Position numbers and translations under genes: made by a program. Of a DNA stretch of 29,924 nucleotides, positions 7,440 through 14,999 are shown piece after piece. Origin of the DNA: Clostridium sp. CAG:389 (GTDB lineage Bacteria > Bacillota > Clostridia > TANB77 > CAG-508); the NCBI GenBank assembly GCA_000438255.1, contig FR901882.1, positions 1 to 29,924 on the forward strand. Direction: 5' to 3'. The notes below the pieces were generated by a model, which did no database searches, was not told where the DNA came from, and saw only the letters and a program-made list of their open reading frames with translations. Every line of letters starts with the position of its first letter. Within the stretch, counting starts at the first letter, position 1.

Positions 7440-9734
7440 ATGAAAAAATTAAGTAAAAAAAGATTAAGAGATATAAGACAAAATAAGATGCAATTCTTCA
7501 ACATTTTTATAATGGTATTTTTAGGAGTATTTGTATTTGCGGGAATACATGCATATATGGATGGAATGGAAAAAAGTGCAGATAAATACTATGAAAATAA
7601 TAATTTTCAAGATATATGGTTATCAGGAGAGAATTTTAGTAATGAAGATTTAGAAAAAGTAAAAAATACTGAAAATGTAAAAGATGCAGAAAGATTGTTA
7701 ACAATAAAAACAGAACTTGAAAATAAAGATGGAGTAACATTAGATACAAATTTTATAGAATCTAACAACATTTCAAAAATGTATGTTGTAGATGGTGAAG
7801 AATTTAGTAAAGAAAAAAAAGGTGTATGGTTTGACAGTTATCTAGCTAAAAATTTAGATTTAAAAGTTGGAGATGAAATAACAGTTACATATCAAAATAT
7901 GAAAATAACTGAAAAAATAATAGGTTTAGTAAACACGCCAGACCATGTATATTTTGTAAAAGATGATACAGAAATATTTCCAACACATAGAAATTATGGA
8001 TTTATATATTTATCAATAAATGAGTTACCACAATGGATGCCTCAGATTTTTAACCAAATTATAGTTGATGTAGATAATATAGACAAAACACAAGAGACAA
8101 AAGCAGATTTAGAGAACAATATAAAATCAGCAATAGCGGTAACAGACAGAGAATCAAGTGTATCTTATAAAGGGTACAATTCAGAAATAGAAGAGGGAAC
8201 AACATATTCAGGAGTGTTTACATTTTTATTCTTATTTATAGCAGTATTATCAGTAACAACAACAATGAATAGATTTGTAAAAAAACAAAGAACACAAATT
8301 GGAACACTAAAAGCATTAGGGTTTAAAAACAGAAAAATAATAAATCATTATGTAGGATATGGATTTATTATAAGTTTGGCAGCAAGTTTAGTAGGTCTTT
8401 TAGCAGGCAGGTTTATACTAGGTGGATTCTTCTTAAATACGGAAATGAGTTATTTTGAAGTTCCAGTGTATAATACAGTACTAATTCCAGTTGTGTATAT
8501 ATTAGCAATTGCAGTAGTAGTGTTGATTACTCTTGTAACATACTTATCATGCAGAAGTATACTAAAAGAGTCAGCAGTTGATGCTTTAAGACTAGAAATA
8601 CCAAAAGTTAAAAATACAAAGTTTGACTTAACAACAAAAGGAATATTTAAAAAAGCATCAATTTCTACAAGATGGAATTTAAGAGATGTTGGTAGAAATA
8701 AAGGTAGAAGTCTGATGGCAATTGTTGGAATCACAGGATGTACAATGCTTATGCTATGTGCATTTGGAATGATGGATACAATGAAATCATATCTAAGTTG
8801 GGAATTTGATAAAATAAGTAATTTTGAATATAAACTTTCACTTTCAAACAATTATACAAATGAACAATTTACAAGTATAATAGAGAAATATGGTAATCAA
8901 ACAAGTGAATCGTTTGGAATAGAAATTAAAAATGGTGATAAAAAAGAAACAAATACTTTAACAGTAAATGATGCACCAGACAAATTGAAATATACAAATC
9001 ACAGTAAAGAATATATGGACTTAAAAGATGATGGAATTTACATCACAGAAAAATTATCAGAAAAATATGATCTAAAAGTTGGAGACGAAATAACTTGGCA
9101 CATATTTGGAGATGACAATTGGTACACTTGTAAAATTGCAGGATTGAATAGAGACCCTCAAAATCAACAATTAAATATGACAAGAAAATATTTTGAGTCA
9201 TTAGGATTTACATATAGAGCAGATGTGTTATACACAGATGATGATTTAAGTAATACAAAAACAATTGATGGAGTAGATACTATCCAAAGTATAGCAAATT
9301 TAAAACAAGGTATGGAAAGTATGCTAGAAACAGTGCAAATGATGATAGTTTTATTGATTGTTGTTTCAGCTATATTAGGTTTTGTAATAATTTATAATTT
9401 GGGAATATTATCATTTACAGAAAAACAATATCAGTTTGCAACATTGAAAGTTTTAGGTTTTAAGGATAAACAAATTAAAAATATATTTGTTAAGCAAAAT
9501 TTATGGTTGACGGTTGTTGGAATTGTTTTTGGTTTACCTCTTGGCTTTTTGATGTTAGATTATATTTTTAAATCTGCTCTTGGTGATAATTATGATTTTA
9601 ATGCTTATATTAGTTTGATTTCTTATTTGTATGCAACACTTGGCAGTTTAGTGGTTTCTGTTGTTGTTAATAAGGGGCTTTCTAGAAAGGTTAAGAGTAT
9701 TGATATGGTTTCTAGTTTGAAAGGAAATGAATAA
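7440..9734 (+). CDS. ABC transporter FtsX-type permease
   Basis: This is the membrane partner of the preceding ATPase. About eight membrane segments are visible: one near the N-terminus, three around a first FtsX core (just before NRFVKKQRTQIGTLKALGFKNRKI, plus two after it), one in mid-protein, and three in a second FtsX core around EKQYQFATLKVLGFKDKQI. Two extracytoplasmic regions of roughly 200 residues lie between them. That layout is typical of two-domain FtsX permeases for drug, peptide or lipid export. I start it at 7440 (MKKLSKKRL, 764 residues) rather than the in-frame ATG at 7407, because GAAAGGA at 7426-7432 is correctly placed for 7440 and the earlier start would overlap the ATPase. 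The last 200 bases shift to T-rich codons. mutL begins two bases after its stop. Confidence 0.9.
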   Translation: MKKLSKKRLRDIRQNKMQFFNIFIMVFLGVFVFAGIHAYMDGMEKSADKYYENNNFQDIWLSGENFSNEDLEKVKNTENVKDAERLLTIKTELENKDGVTLDTNFIESNNISKMYVVDGEEFSKEKKGVWFDSYLAKNLDLKVGDEITVTYQNMKITEKIIGLVNTPDHVYFVKDDTEIFPTHRNYGFIYLSINELPQWMPQIFNQIIVDVDNIDKTQETKADLENNIKSAIAVTDRESSVSYKGYNSEIEEGTTYSGVFTFLFLFIAVLSVTTTMNRFVKKQRTQIGTLKALGFKNRKIINHYVGYGFIISLAASLVGLLAGRFILGGFFLNTEMSYFEVPVYNTVLIPVVYILAIAVVVLITLVTYLSCRSILKESAVDALRLEIPKVKNTKFDLTTKGIFKKASISTRWNLRDVGRNKGRSLMAIVGITGCTMLMLCAFGMMDTMKSYLSWEFDKISNFEYKLSLSNNYTNEQFTSIIEKYGNQTSESFGIEIKNGDKKETNTLTVNDAPDKLKYTNHSKEYMDLKDDGIYITEKLSEKYDLKVGDEITWHIFGDDNWYTCKIAGLNRDPQNQQLNMTRKYFESLGFTYRADVLYTDDDLSNTKTIDGVDTIQSIANLKQGMESMLETVQMMIVLLIVVSAILGFVIIYNLGILSFTEKQYQFATLKVLGFKDKQIKNIFVKQNLWLTVVGIVFGLPLGFLMLDYIFKSALGDNYDFNAYISLISYLYATLGSLVVSVVVNKGLSRKVKSIDMVSSLKGNE

Positions 9735-9736
9735 AT

Positions 9737-11470
9737 TTGGGGAACATAGTTTTACTAGATGATTTAACAATAAACAAAATAGCAGCAGGTGAAGTTATAG
9801 AAAGACCTGCAAATGTAGTAAAAGAGTTGGTAGAAAATTCAATTGATGCAGGCGCTAATAAGATAGTAATTGAAGTAAAAAATGGTGGGAAAACATTTAT
9901 AAAAATTACTGATAATGGAAAAGGGATTAGTCAAGAAGATATGCCAATTTCATTAGAAAGACATGCTACAAGCAAAATACAAAAAATTGAAGATTTGGAA
10001 AAAACATACACAATGGGGTTTAGAGGAGAGGCATTAGCAAGTATTAGTGCAATATCAACTTTAACAATGCAGTCAAAAACGAAAGAAGAGTTTACAGGAA
10101 CAAAAATAGTTGCAAAAGCAGGAAACATAATAGAAGCGGAAGAATGTGGAATGCAAGTAGGAACAACTATTTTGGTAGAAAATTTATTTTTTAATACACC
10201 TGTTAGATATAAATTTTTAAAGCAAGATGCTACTGAATTTAGATATATAAAAGACTGGGTTCAAAAGGTAGCACTTGCAAACCCTAATATATCTTTTAGA
10301 CTATTGAATGATGGAAAAAGTGTATTTTTTACTAACGGAAATGGCAATATTTTTGATATCATATATTTGATGTATGGAAAAGAAATAAAAGAAAACTTGC
10401 TAGAAGTAAATTACGAAAGTGATAATATCAAAGTTACAGGTGTTATAGGAAATACAATAATTTCCAGAGATAATAGAAAAGAGCAGATATTATTTTTGAA
10501 TAAAAGAAATATAAAAAATAATGTATTAATCAATAGTGCGGACCAAGCTTTTAAAGGTGGAGTTGGTATTGGAAAATATGGTTTTTATATTTTGAATTTA
10601 GACATGCCGGCAGATTTTTATGATGTTAATGTCCATCCAACTAAAATGGAAGTTAGGTTTAAAGATGAAGATAAAATTTATAAAGTTTTGTATCATGCAA
10701 TAAAGAGTACAATGCTTAAATTTGAATTTTTGGGAAATAATGAAAACGAAGAGCATAATGAAGAATATATTCAAAATGAATTAGATTTTTTAACAAATGA
10801 ATATGAAAATAAAGCACCAAATGAAATTGGATATAATATAAATAATATAGAAACAGATAAAAATCAGAGATTTGAATTAAGAAAAAGGGAAGAATCAAGA
10901 ACAATAAAATACAAATATCTAGGAATATTATTTAGAACATTTATAATAATAGAAGTAGAAAATGAATTGTTTTTGATAGATCAACACGCAGCACATGAAA
11001 GAGTTTTGTATGAAAAAATAAAGGAAAATTATAAACAAAAAATTAGTCAAAATAGTCAAATGATGTTAATTCCAGAAGTTATAAATTTAACACATAGAGA
11101 AATGGAATTTGTAAAAAACAATATGGAATTGTTTATAAATACAGGGTTTGATATAGAATTATTTGGAGAAAATTCAATTAAAATAAATGGAATTCCTGAT
11201 TTGGAATATAAAGCGAAAACTCAAAATATTTTTATGGATATTTTAGATGAGATGTTGACAAATGAAAGAACTTCAATAAAAGATGTTGAGGAAAGATTTA
11301 TTGCAACAGTTGCATGTAAGGCTGCTGTTAAGGCTAATATGGATTTAAGTAAGCCAGAAGTTGAGAATTTGATACAGAGTTTATTGAGTTTGAATAATCC
11401 ATATACGTGCCCACATGGAAGACCAACTACTATAAAAATTTCAAAAGAATATCTTGAAGAGCATTTATGA
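9737..11470 (+). CDS. mutL: DNA mismatch repair protein MutL with endonuclease domain
   Basis: MutL couples mismatch recognition by MutS to strand incision. The N-terminal GHKL ATPase shows NSIDAG, DNGKGI, HATSKI and GFRGEAL. The C-terminal domain has DQHAAHERVLYEKI, the DQHA(X)2E(X)4E metal-dependent endonuclease motif, followed by ACKAAVKA and CPHGRPT. It is therefore the nicking type found in bacteria without MutH. Its 577 residues make it shorter than many homologues, mainly through a short linker between domains (about residues 335-390). The start is a TTG at 9737, read as MGNIVLLDDLTI, with GAAAGGA 11 bases upstream inside the permease gene; the tight spacing suggests translational coupling. 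No mutS is in the window. Confidence 0.95.
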   Translation: MGNIVLLDDLTINKIAAGEVIERPANVVKELVENSIDAGANKIVIEVKNGGKTFIKITDNGKGISQEDMPISLERHATSKIQKIEDLEKTYTMGFRGEALASISAISTLTMQSKTKEEFTGTKIVAKAGNIIEAEECGMQVGTTILVENLFFNTPVRYKFLKQDATEFRYIKDWVQKVALANPNISFRLLNDGKSVFFTNGNGNIFDIIYLMYGKEIKENLLEVNYESDNIKVTGVIGNTIISRDNRKEQILFLNKRNIKNNVLINSADQAFKGGVGIGKYGFYILNLDMPADFYDVNVHPTKMEVRFKDEDKIYKVLYHAIKSTMLKFEFLGNNENEEHNEEYIQNELDFLTNEYENKAPNEIGYNINNIETDKNQRFELRKREESRTIKYKYLGILFRTFIIIEVENELFLIDQHAAHERVLYEKIKENYKQKISQNSQMMLIPEVINLTHREMEFVKNNMELFINTGFDIELFGENSIKINGIPDLEYKAKTQNIFMDILDEMLTNERTSIKDVEERFIATVACKAAVKANMDLSKPEVENLIQSLLSLNNPYTCPHGRPTTIKISKEYLEEHL

Positions 11471-11489
11471 AAAATCAAGGAGGAAAAAT

Positions 11490-12266
11490 ATGGATTTAGT
11501 TATTGGACTTGCAATACCATTTTTAGGCACAACGCTTGGAGCTGCAATGGTATTTCTAATGAAAAAAGAAATGAATAAAAAAGTAGAAAAAATCTTATTA
11601 GGATTTGCATCAGGAGTAATGATAGCGGCATCAGTGTGGTCGTTACTAATACCATCAATAGAGATGGCGGAAACACAAGGAAAAGTTGCATGGATTCCAG
11701 CAGCAATAGGATTTTTACTAGGAATTGTATTTCTATTAGTACTAGACAGTGTAATTCCACATATGCACTTAGAAAGTGAAAAGCCAGAAGGAATGAAATC
11801 AAAATTGAAAAAGACTACAATGATGGTATTTGCAGTAACATTGCACAATATACCAGAAGGAATGGCAGTTGGAGTTATTTTTGCAGGTGCTATTGCCCAA
11901 AATGCGGGAATTACAATGGCAGGAGCTTTTGCATTAGCAATAGGAATTGCAATTCAAAATTTTCCAGAAGGTGCAATTATCTCAATGCCATTAAAAAGTG
12001 AAGGAGTCTCAAAACCAAGAGCTTTTTTGTATGGTACTTTGTCAGGAATTGTTGAACCAATTGGTGCGATTATTACAATACTTCTTACAAATGCAGTTGT
12101 TCCAATTTTGCCATATTTGTTGTCTTTTGCAGCGGGTGCAATGATTTATGTTGTTGTAGAAGAATTGATTCCGGAGTCACAAGCAGGAGAACATTCTAAT
12201 ATTGGTACTATTGGTGTTGCAATAGGTTTTACGATTATGATGATATTAGATGTTGCGTTAGGATAG
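11490..12266 (+). CDS. ZIP family metal ion transporter (GufA-like)
   Basis: This 259-residue integral membrane protein has about eight hydrophobic segments. The ZIP signature is clear: HNIPEGMAVGV in one helix and NFPEGAIIS in the next, which form the binuclear metal site, followed by EPIGA. ZIP carriers take divalent metals, chiefly zinc and sometimes iron or manganese, into the cytosol; selectivity cannot be read from the sequence. The start at 11490 is supported by a perfect AAGGAGG at 11477-11483. The longer frame from 11454 would overlap mutL and place charged residues before the first helix. It follows mutL by 19 bases and is probably read from the same transcript. Confidence 0.92.
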   Translation: MDLVIGLAIPFLGTTLGAAMVFLMKKEMNKKVEKILLGFASGVMIAASVWSLLIPSIEMAETQGKVAWIPAAIGFLLGIVFLLVLDSVIPHMHLESEKPEGMKSKLKKTTMMVFAVTLHNIPEGMAVGVIFAGAIAQNAGITMAGAFALAIGIAIQNFPEGAIISMPLKSEGVSKPRAFLYGTLSGIVEPIGAIITILLTNAVVPILPYLLSFAAGAMIYVVVEELIPESQAGEHSNIGTIGVAIGFTIMMILDVALG

Positions 12267-12390
12267 TAATAGTTTTAAGGTATCGTTCTTTTGAAATTCA
12301 CTGTACCTTTAAGGGAAGAGATTATTTATAAGTATGTTCTGTTCATTACGTTCAAAAAGAAAATCTAAAATCAAAAACAGAGCCTCTCTC
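12267..12390. other. Gene-free stretch after the ZIP gene
   Basis: No gene is visible. A weak inverted repeat, AAGGTA 12277-12282 with TACCTT 12304-12309, has a 21-base loop and no T-run, so it is a poor terminator. Base composition changes here from the A-rich coding style of the ZIP gene to a more mixed one, marking the edge of the accessory island. Confidence 0.4.
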
Positions 12391-12590
12391 ACTCGGGCCA
12401 AACTGTATATATGTATATTGTTTTAGAATTTTTGAATGCGATTGGAACAATATTAGAATTTCTTAAATAAATTAATGGAAAGAGTTCACAAAGTGGAAGG
12501 GTGCCATTGATTTTTTTAGAAATTCTTATGTTGTGTATTGAAGCCGAAAAAATTATCAAACAATATACATATATACAGTTTTCCGTGAGT
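12391..12590. repeat. Long imperfect foldback element, MITE-like
   Basis: The 24-base outer arms 12400-12423 and 12558-12581 are exact reverse complements. Similarity continues outward to ACTC (12391-12394) and GAGT (12587-12590). It also continues inward, with mismatches, through AGAATTTCT (12455-12463) and AGAAATTCT (12518-12526) to AATGG near 12475 and CCATT near 12504. The whole 200 bases would fold into one long hairpin. It contains no open frame. CCTCT occurs just outside each end (12383-12387 and 12594-12598), but not abutting, so a target duplication is uncertain. It could be a miniature inverted-repeat element or a remnant of a larger transposon. Confidence 0.6.
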
Positions 12591-12636
12591 ATTCCTCTAC
12601 CTAATAATGTATAATTTAGTAAAAATAATAAAAAAA

Positions 12637-12665
12637 TTGCAAATTATGTAAAATTGTTGTATAAT
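12637..12665 (+). promoter_or_regulatory. Promoter of the first tandem paralogue
   Basis: TTGCAA at 12637-12642 and TATAAT at 12660-12665 are separated by 17 bases. The flanking sequence resembles the promoter at 13770-13798, which suggests the control region was duplicated together with the gene. Confidence 0.65.
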
Positions 12666-12679
12666 ATAAGAATCATATC

Positions 12680-12708
12680 CTAGTACCGGGAGCAATAAAA
12701 GGTACAAG
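12680..12708 (+). promoter_or_regulatory. Leader hairpin of the first tandem paralogue
   Basis: GTACC (12683-12687) pairs with GGTAC (12701-12705) around a 13-base A-rich loop, and CT/AG extends the stem across an A-A mismatch. It directly follows ATCCTA. The second copy has a hairpin of the same size at the same place with a different stem sequence. Confidence 0.5.
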
Positions 12709-12756
12709 TAGCATAAAAGAAGCAATGCAACTTTTAGACAGGAGGAATACTATACT

Positions 12757-13704
12757 ATGAATTTGAAAAAATTTTTCCCACGGAGGAAAACCACTAATGT
12801 AACACCACAAAAAGAAGACATGGATGACTTTGATGAAAATGTAATCATTTTTAATGATCCACAAATCAAAGAATTAGTCACTAAATGGACTAAATCCGGA
12901 GGCTGGAAATGTGATGACTTTGTATACATGGTTAAATACATAGGCCTTAAAGCACCTATTGTATTAACTGATCTTAACACAGAAAAAGAGACATTCAAAT
13001 GTCTCACTGCTGATAAGAAAGAAGTTACAATGTTACTTAAAAGCTGTAAAAAAGAATCCGTTATCGAGGTAAGAGAAGAAGGAGAGACTAGACGGTACTT
13101 CATAGGAGATAATTCCAAAGAAAAAATAGTTTTACCGCTGCCAAAATTGCAAACAATACATCGTACAAAGAATGGTAAGCGACTCATCTATAACTATTTA
13201 TATAATCATGGAATAATCTGTCACTGTGTATTAATAGTCGATGAAAAGCATATGCTAGAAGTATCGATAGTAGGAGAAAATACGTATAAAGGTTTTGTGA
13301 ATGATGAAAAAGTTCAAAAGTACATTGAAGAGCTTGATGATTCCTTAACAATAACGCAGGTTTATGAAGACGTGATGAATCTGTTTGAATTGACAAAGGA
13401 AGATATCTCAAAATGTAGTTCCATTTCATTTTGTTATAATGAAGGGGACGTGAGAAGAAGCGAAATATGCAAAGTTCGTGATAATTCACAAATGTATTAT
13501 GAGATTATTGAAAATGAAAAGGAATGGATACGTGTTTTAGAAAATGGTGACTGGCAGTATTGGGTAGATAATATCAATTTGATTTATAAAAAAGCAACAG
13601 ATAATTATGTACTAAATACAAGTGGTAAAGAAGCCATAATTAATTGTGAGTGTTCCAAGATACTGGAACACGTGGAAGAAATGATTCAGAGAATGAAGAG
13701 ATAG
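12757..13704 (+). CDS. Uncharacterised cytosolic protein, tandem paralogue A
   Basis: I do not recognise this 315-residue protein. It has no signal peptide or membrane segment and is predicted to be cytosolic. It is clearly homologous over its whole length to the next gene. Shared landmarks are an N-terminal LVTKWTKSGGWKCDDF, FKCLTADKKEVT, a central LDDSLTITQVYEDVMNLFELT, a cysteine pair in KCSSISFCYNEG, then GDWQYWVDNINLIYKK and a C-terminal SKILEHVEEMIQRMKR helix. An FFPRRKT stretch sits at the extreme N-terminus. Codon use is less A-biased than in neighbouring genes, with more ATC, CTC, CGG and CGT, suggesting transfer. AGGAGG lies 10-15 bases before the ATG. It has its own promoter and terminator and is a single-gene unit. 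Confidence 0.75.
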   Translation: MNLKKFFPRRKTTNVTPQKEDMDDFDENVIIFNDPQIKELVTKWTKSGGWKCDDFVYMVKYIGLKAPIVLTDLNTEKETFKCLTADKKEVTMLLKSCKKESVIEVREEGETRRYFIGDNSKEKIVLPLPKLQTIHRTKNGKRLIYNYLYNHGIICHCVLIVDEKHMLEVSIVGENTYKGFVNDEKVQKYIEELDDSLTITQVYEDVMNLFELTKEDISKCSSISFCYNEGDVRRSEICKVRDNSQMYYEIIENEKEWIRVLENGDWQYWVDNINLIYKKATDNYVLNTSGKEAIINCECSKILEHVEEMIQRMKR

Positions 13705-13724
13705 GTTAAAACTCTAACAAGGAA

Positions 13725-13754
13725 ACGAGCTAAGGTAAAATTTAGCTCGTTTTT
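13725..13754 (+). terminator. Intrinsic terminator of paralogue A
   Basis: ACGAGCTAA (13725-13733) pairs with TTAGCTCGT (13742-13750) around an eight-base loop, followed by TTTTT. The GAGCTA stem core is repeated in the terminator of paralogue B. Confidence 0.9.
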
Positions 13755-13769
13755 GTATATTTAATAAAA

Positions 13770-13798
13770 TTGACAAATTGTGTTAAACAATATATAAT
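13770..13798 (+). promoter_or_regulatory. Consensus promoter of the second tandem paralogue
   Basis: TTGACA at 13770-13775 and TATAAT at 13793-13798 are 17 bases apart, a perfect sigma-A match and stronger than the promoter of paralogue A. Confidence 0.85.
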
Positions 13799-13811
13799 GT
13801 ATGCATATATC

Positions 13812-13839
13812 CTATGTAGCAAAATAAAAAAGCTACTAG
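13812..13839 (+). promoter_or_regulatory. Leader hairpin of the second tandem paralogue
   Basis: GTAGC (13816-13820) pairs with GCTAC (13832-13836) around an 11-base A-rich loop, and CTA/TAG extends the stem across a bulged T. It follows ATCCTA as in paralogue A, but all differing stem bases change in a pair-preserving way. Confidence 0.5.
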
Positions 13840-13880
13840 TACATAAAAACTTTTTTAATAAATATTAGGAGGTAATTATT

Positions 13881-14810
13881 ATGAGAGAAAAAGAAATTTT
13901 TTCACGGAGCAAGGAAACAAAGGTATGTGATACGCCTGAACTTGTCTGTTTGATTACAGAATGGACACAAAAAGGGAACTGGAAGTTTGAAGATTTTTGG
14001 ACATTTTTAGAGCTTGTAGGAATTAATAATCCTATTAGACTTTATGGGTTAGATGAATCCAAATGTTCTTTTAAAGCACTTACAGAATTCAATGAAGAAA
14101 TCACAGTAGTGCTTGTTTTTGGCACTTCGAGAGAAAGCGCGATTGGGATTTTGCTAAAAGATGAAAACCAAGAAAAACAATTTGTCACGAATTCCAATAT
14201 TGAAGATGGAACAGTGCCAAGTGTAATCCTTAGAAGAAAAAATATAGTAAAAGATGGTATGATGTTAAGAAACTTTTACTGCGAGTATTTTTGTAATAGG
14301 ATACTGGAAATTGATTCAGAACACAAATTGAAAATTTATGTTTGTGAACCAGAAGAGGCAGATGACAAAGATAATCTTGTAGTACTAAGAAATAGTAGCC
14401 AGATTGAGGAATATCTTTTGGGACTAGATAATTCATTTGCAATAGAAGAAGTTTTCAATACAGTCTTGAAGTTTTTTGAATTGTCAGAGAAAGAAATGCG
14501 TACTTGTGATGGATTGAAAATTTCTTATTGTGAAGGAGTAGGAATGAATGAGCAAATGTGCAGTTGTATCAGAATAGAAAATGGTGAACTTAAAGAATAT
14601 GCTACTTTTCAAAATGGAGAAAAATTTGATGTTTTTCGAAATGGCAACTGGAAATTTAATTCAGATACTGTTAAAATTGATTATTCAAAAGAAAATTATG
14701 AGGTTTCTTTAAGTGGAGAAAAACATAATGTTGAGAATATGAAAGTTTCAGATATTCTGGAAAGAGTAGAAAAAGAAGTTCATGAAATAATGAGAAAATT
14801 CAATAAGTAA
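13881..14810 (+). CDS. Uncharacterised cytosolic protein, tandem paralogue B
   Basis: This 309-residue protein has no recognised domain, no signal peptide and no membrane segment. It aligns end to end with the preceding gene; I estimate by eye about a quarter to a third identical residues. The shared skeleton is LITEWTQKGNWKFEDF, a PIRLYGLDESKCSFKALTEFNEEIT stretch (PIVLTDL in A), LDNSFAIEEVFNTVLKFFELS, KISYCEGVG, a GNWKFNSDTVKIDYSKENYEVSLSG strand region, and a C-terminal SDILERVEKEV helix. Cysteines are frequent in both, and the ISxCxxG cysteine is kept. The divergence between copies says the duplication is old and both frames have been maintained. AGGAGG precedes the ATG at good spacing. 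It has an independent promoter, leader hairpin and terminator. Confidence 0.75.
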   Translation: MREKEIFSRSKETKVCDTPELVCLITEWTQKGNWKFEDFWTFLELVGINNPIRLYGLDESKCSFKALTEFNEEITVVLVFGTSRESAIGILLKDENQEKQFVTNSNIEDGTVPSVILRRKNIVKDGMMLRNFYCEYFCNRILEIDSEHKLKIYVCEPEEADDKDNLVVLRNSSQIEEYLLGLDNSFAIEEVFNTVLKFFELSEKEMRTCDGLKISYCEGVGMNEQMCSCIRIENGELKEYATFQNGEKFDVFRNGNWKFNSDTVKIDYSKENYEVSLSGEKHNVENMKVSDILERVEKEVHEIMRKFNK

Positions 14811-14826
14811 TATCTCATAAAAAAGA

Positions 14827-14866
14827 GAAAATCGAGCTAGAACGAAAGTTTTAGCTCGATTTTTGA
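14827..14866 (+). terminator. Intrinsic terminator of paralogue B
   Basis: AAATCGAGCTA (14829-14839) pairs with TAGCTCGATTT (14852-14862). Inside it, AAC and GTT close a GAAA tetraloop (14844-14847). A T-run follows. The core matches the terminator of paralogue A. Confidence 0.9.
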
Positions 14867-14881
14867 AATAAAGAATAAAGC

Positions 14882-14910
14882 TTGAAATAATAGAACTACT
14901 ATGGTATACT
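14882..14910 (+). promoter_or_regulatory. Promoter of the cohesin-dockerin surface protein gene
   Basis: TTGAAA at 14882-14887 and TATACT at 14905-14910 are separated by 17 bases. A transcript starting near 14917 would have a leader of about 80 bases. Confidence 0.7.
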
Positions 14911-14999
14911 GAAAACAAATATAAGAGAGTTATTAAATATTTAGATATTTGACACATAAATATAGTTTGAAATGAAAAATTGAAGGGGAAAAATTAGAA

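Noticed and set aside
12277..12309. Terminator after the ZIP gene
   Set aside because: Only six clean pairs, a 21-base loop and no T-run.
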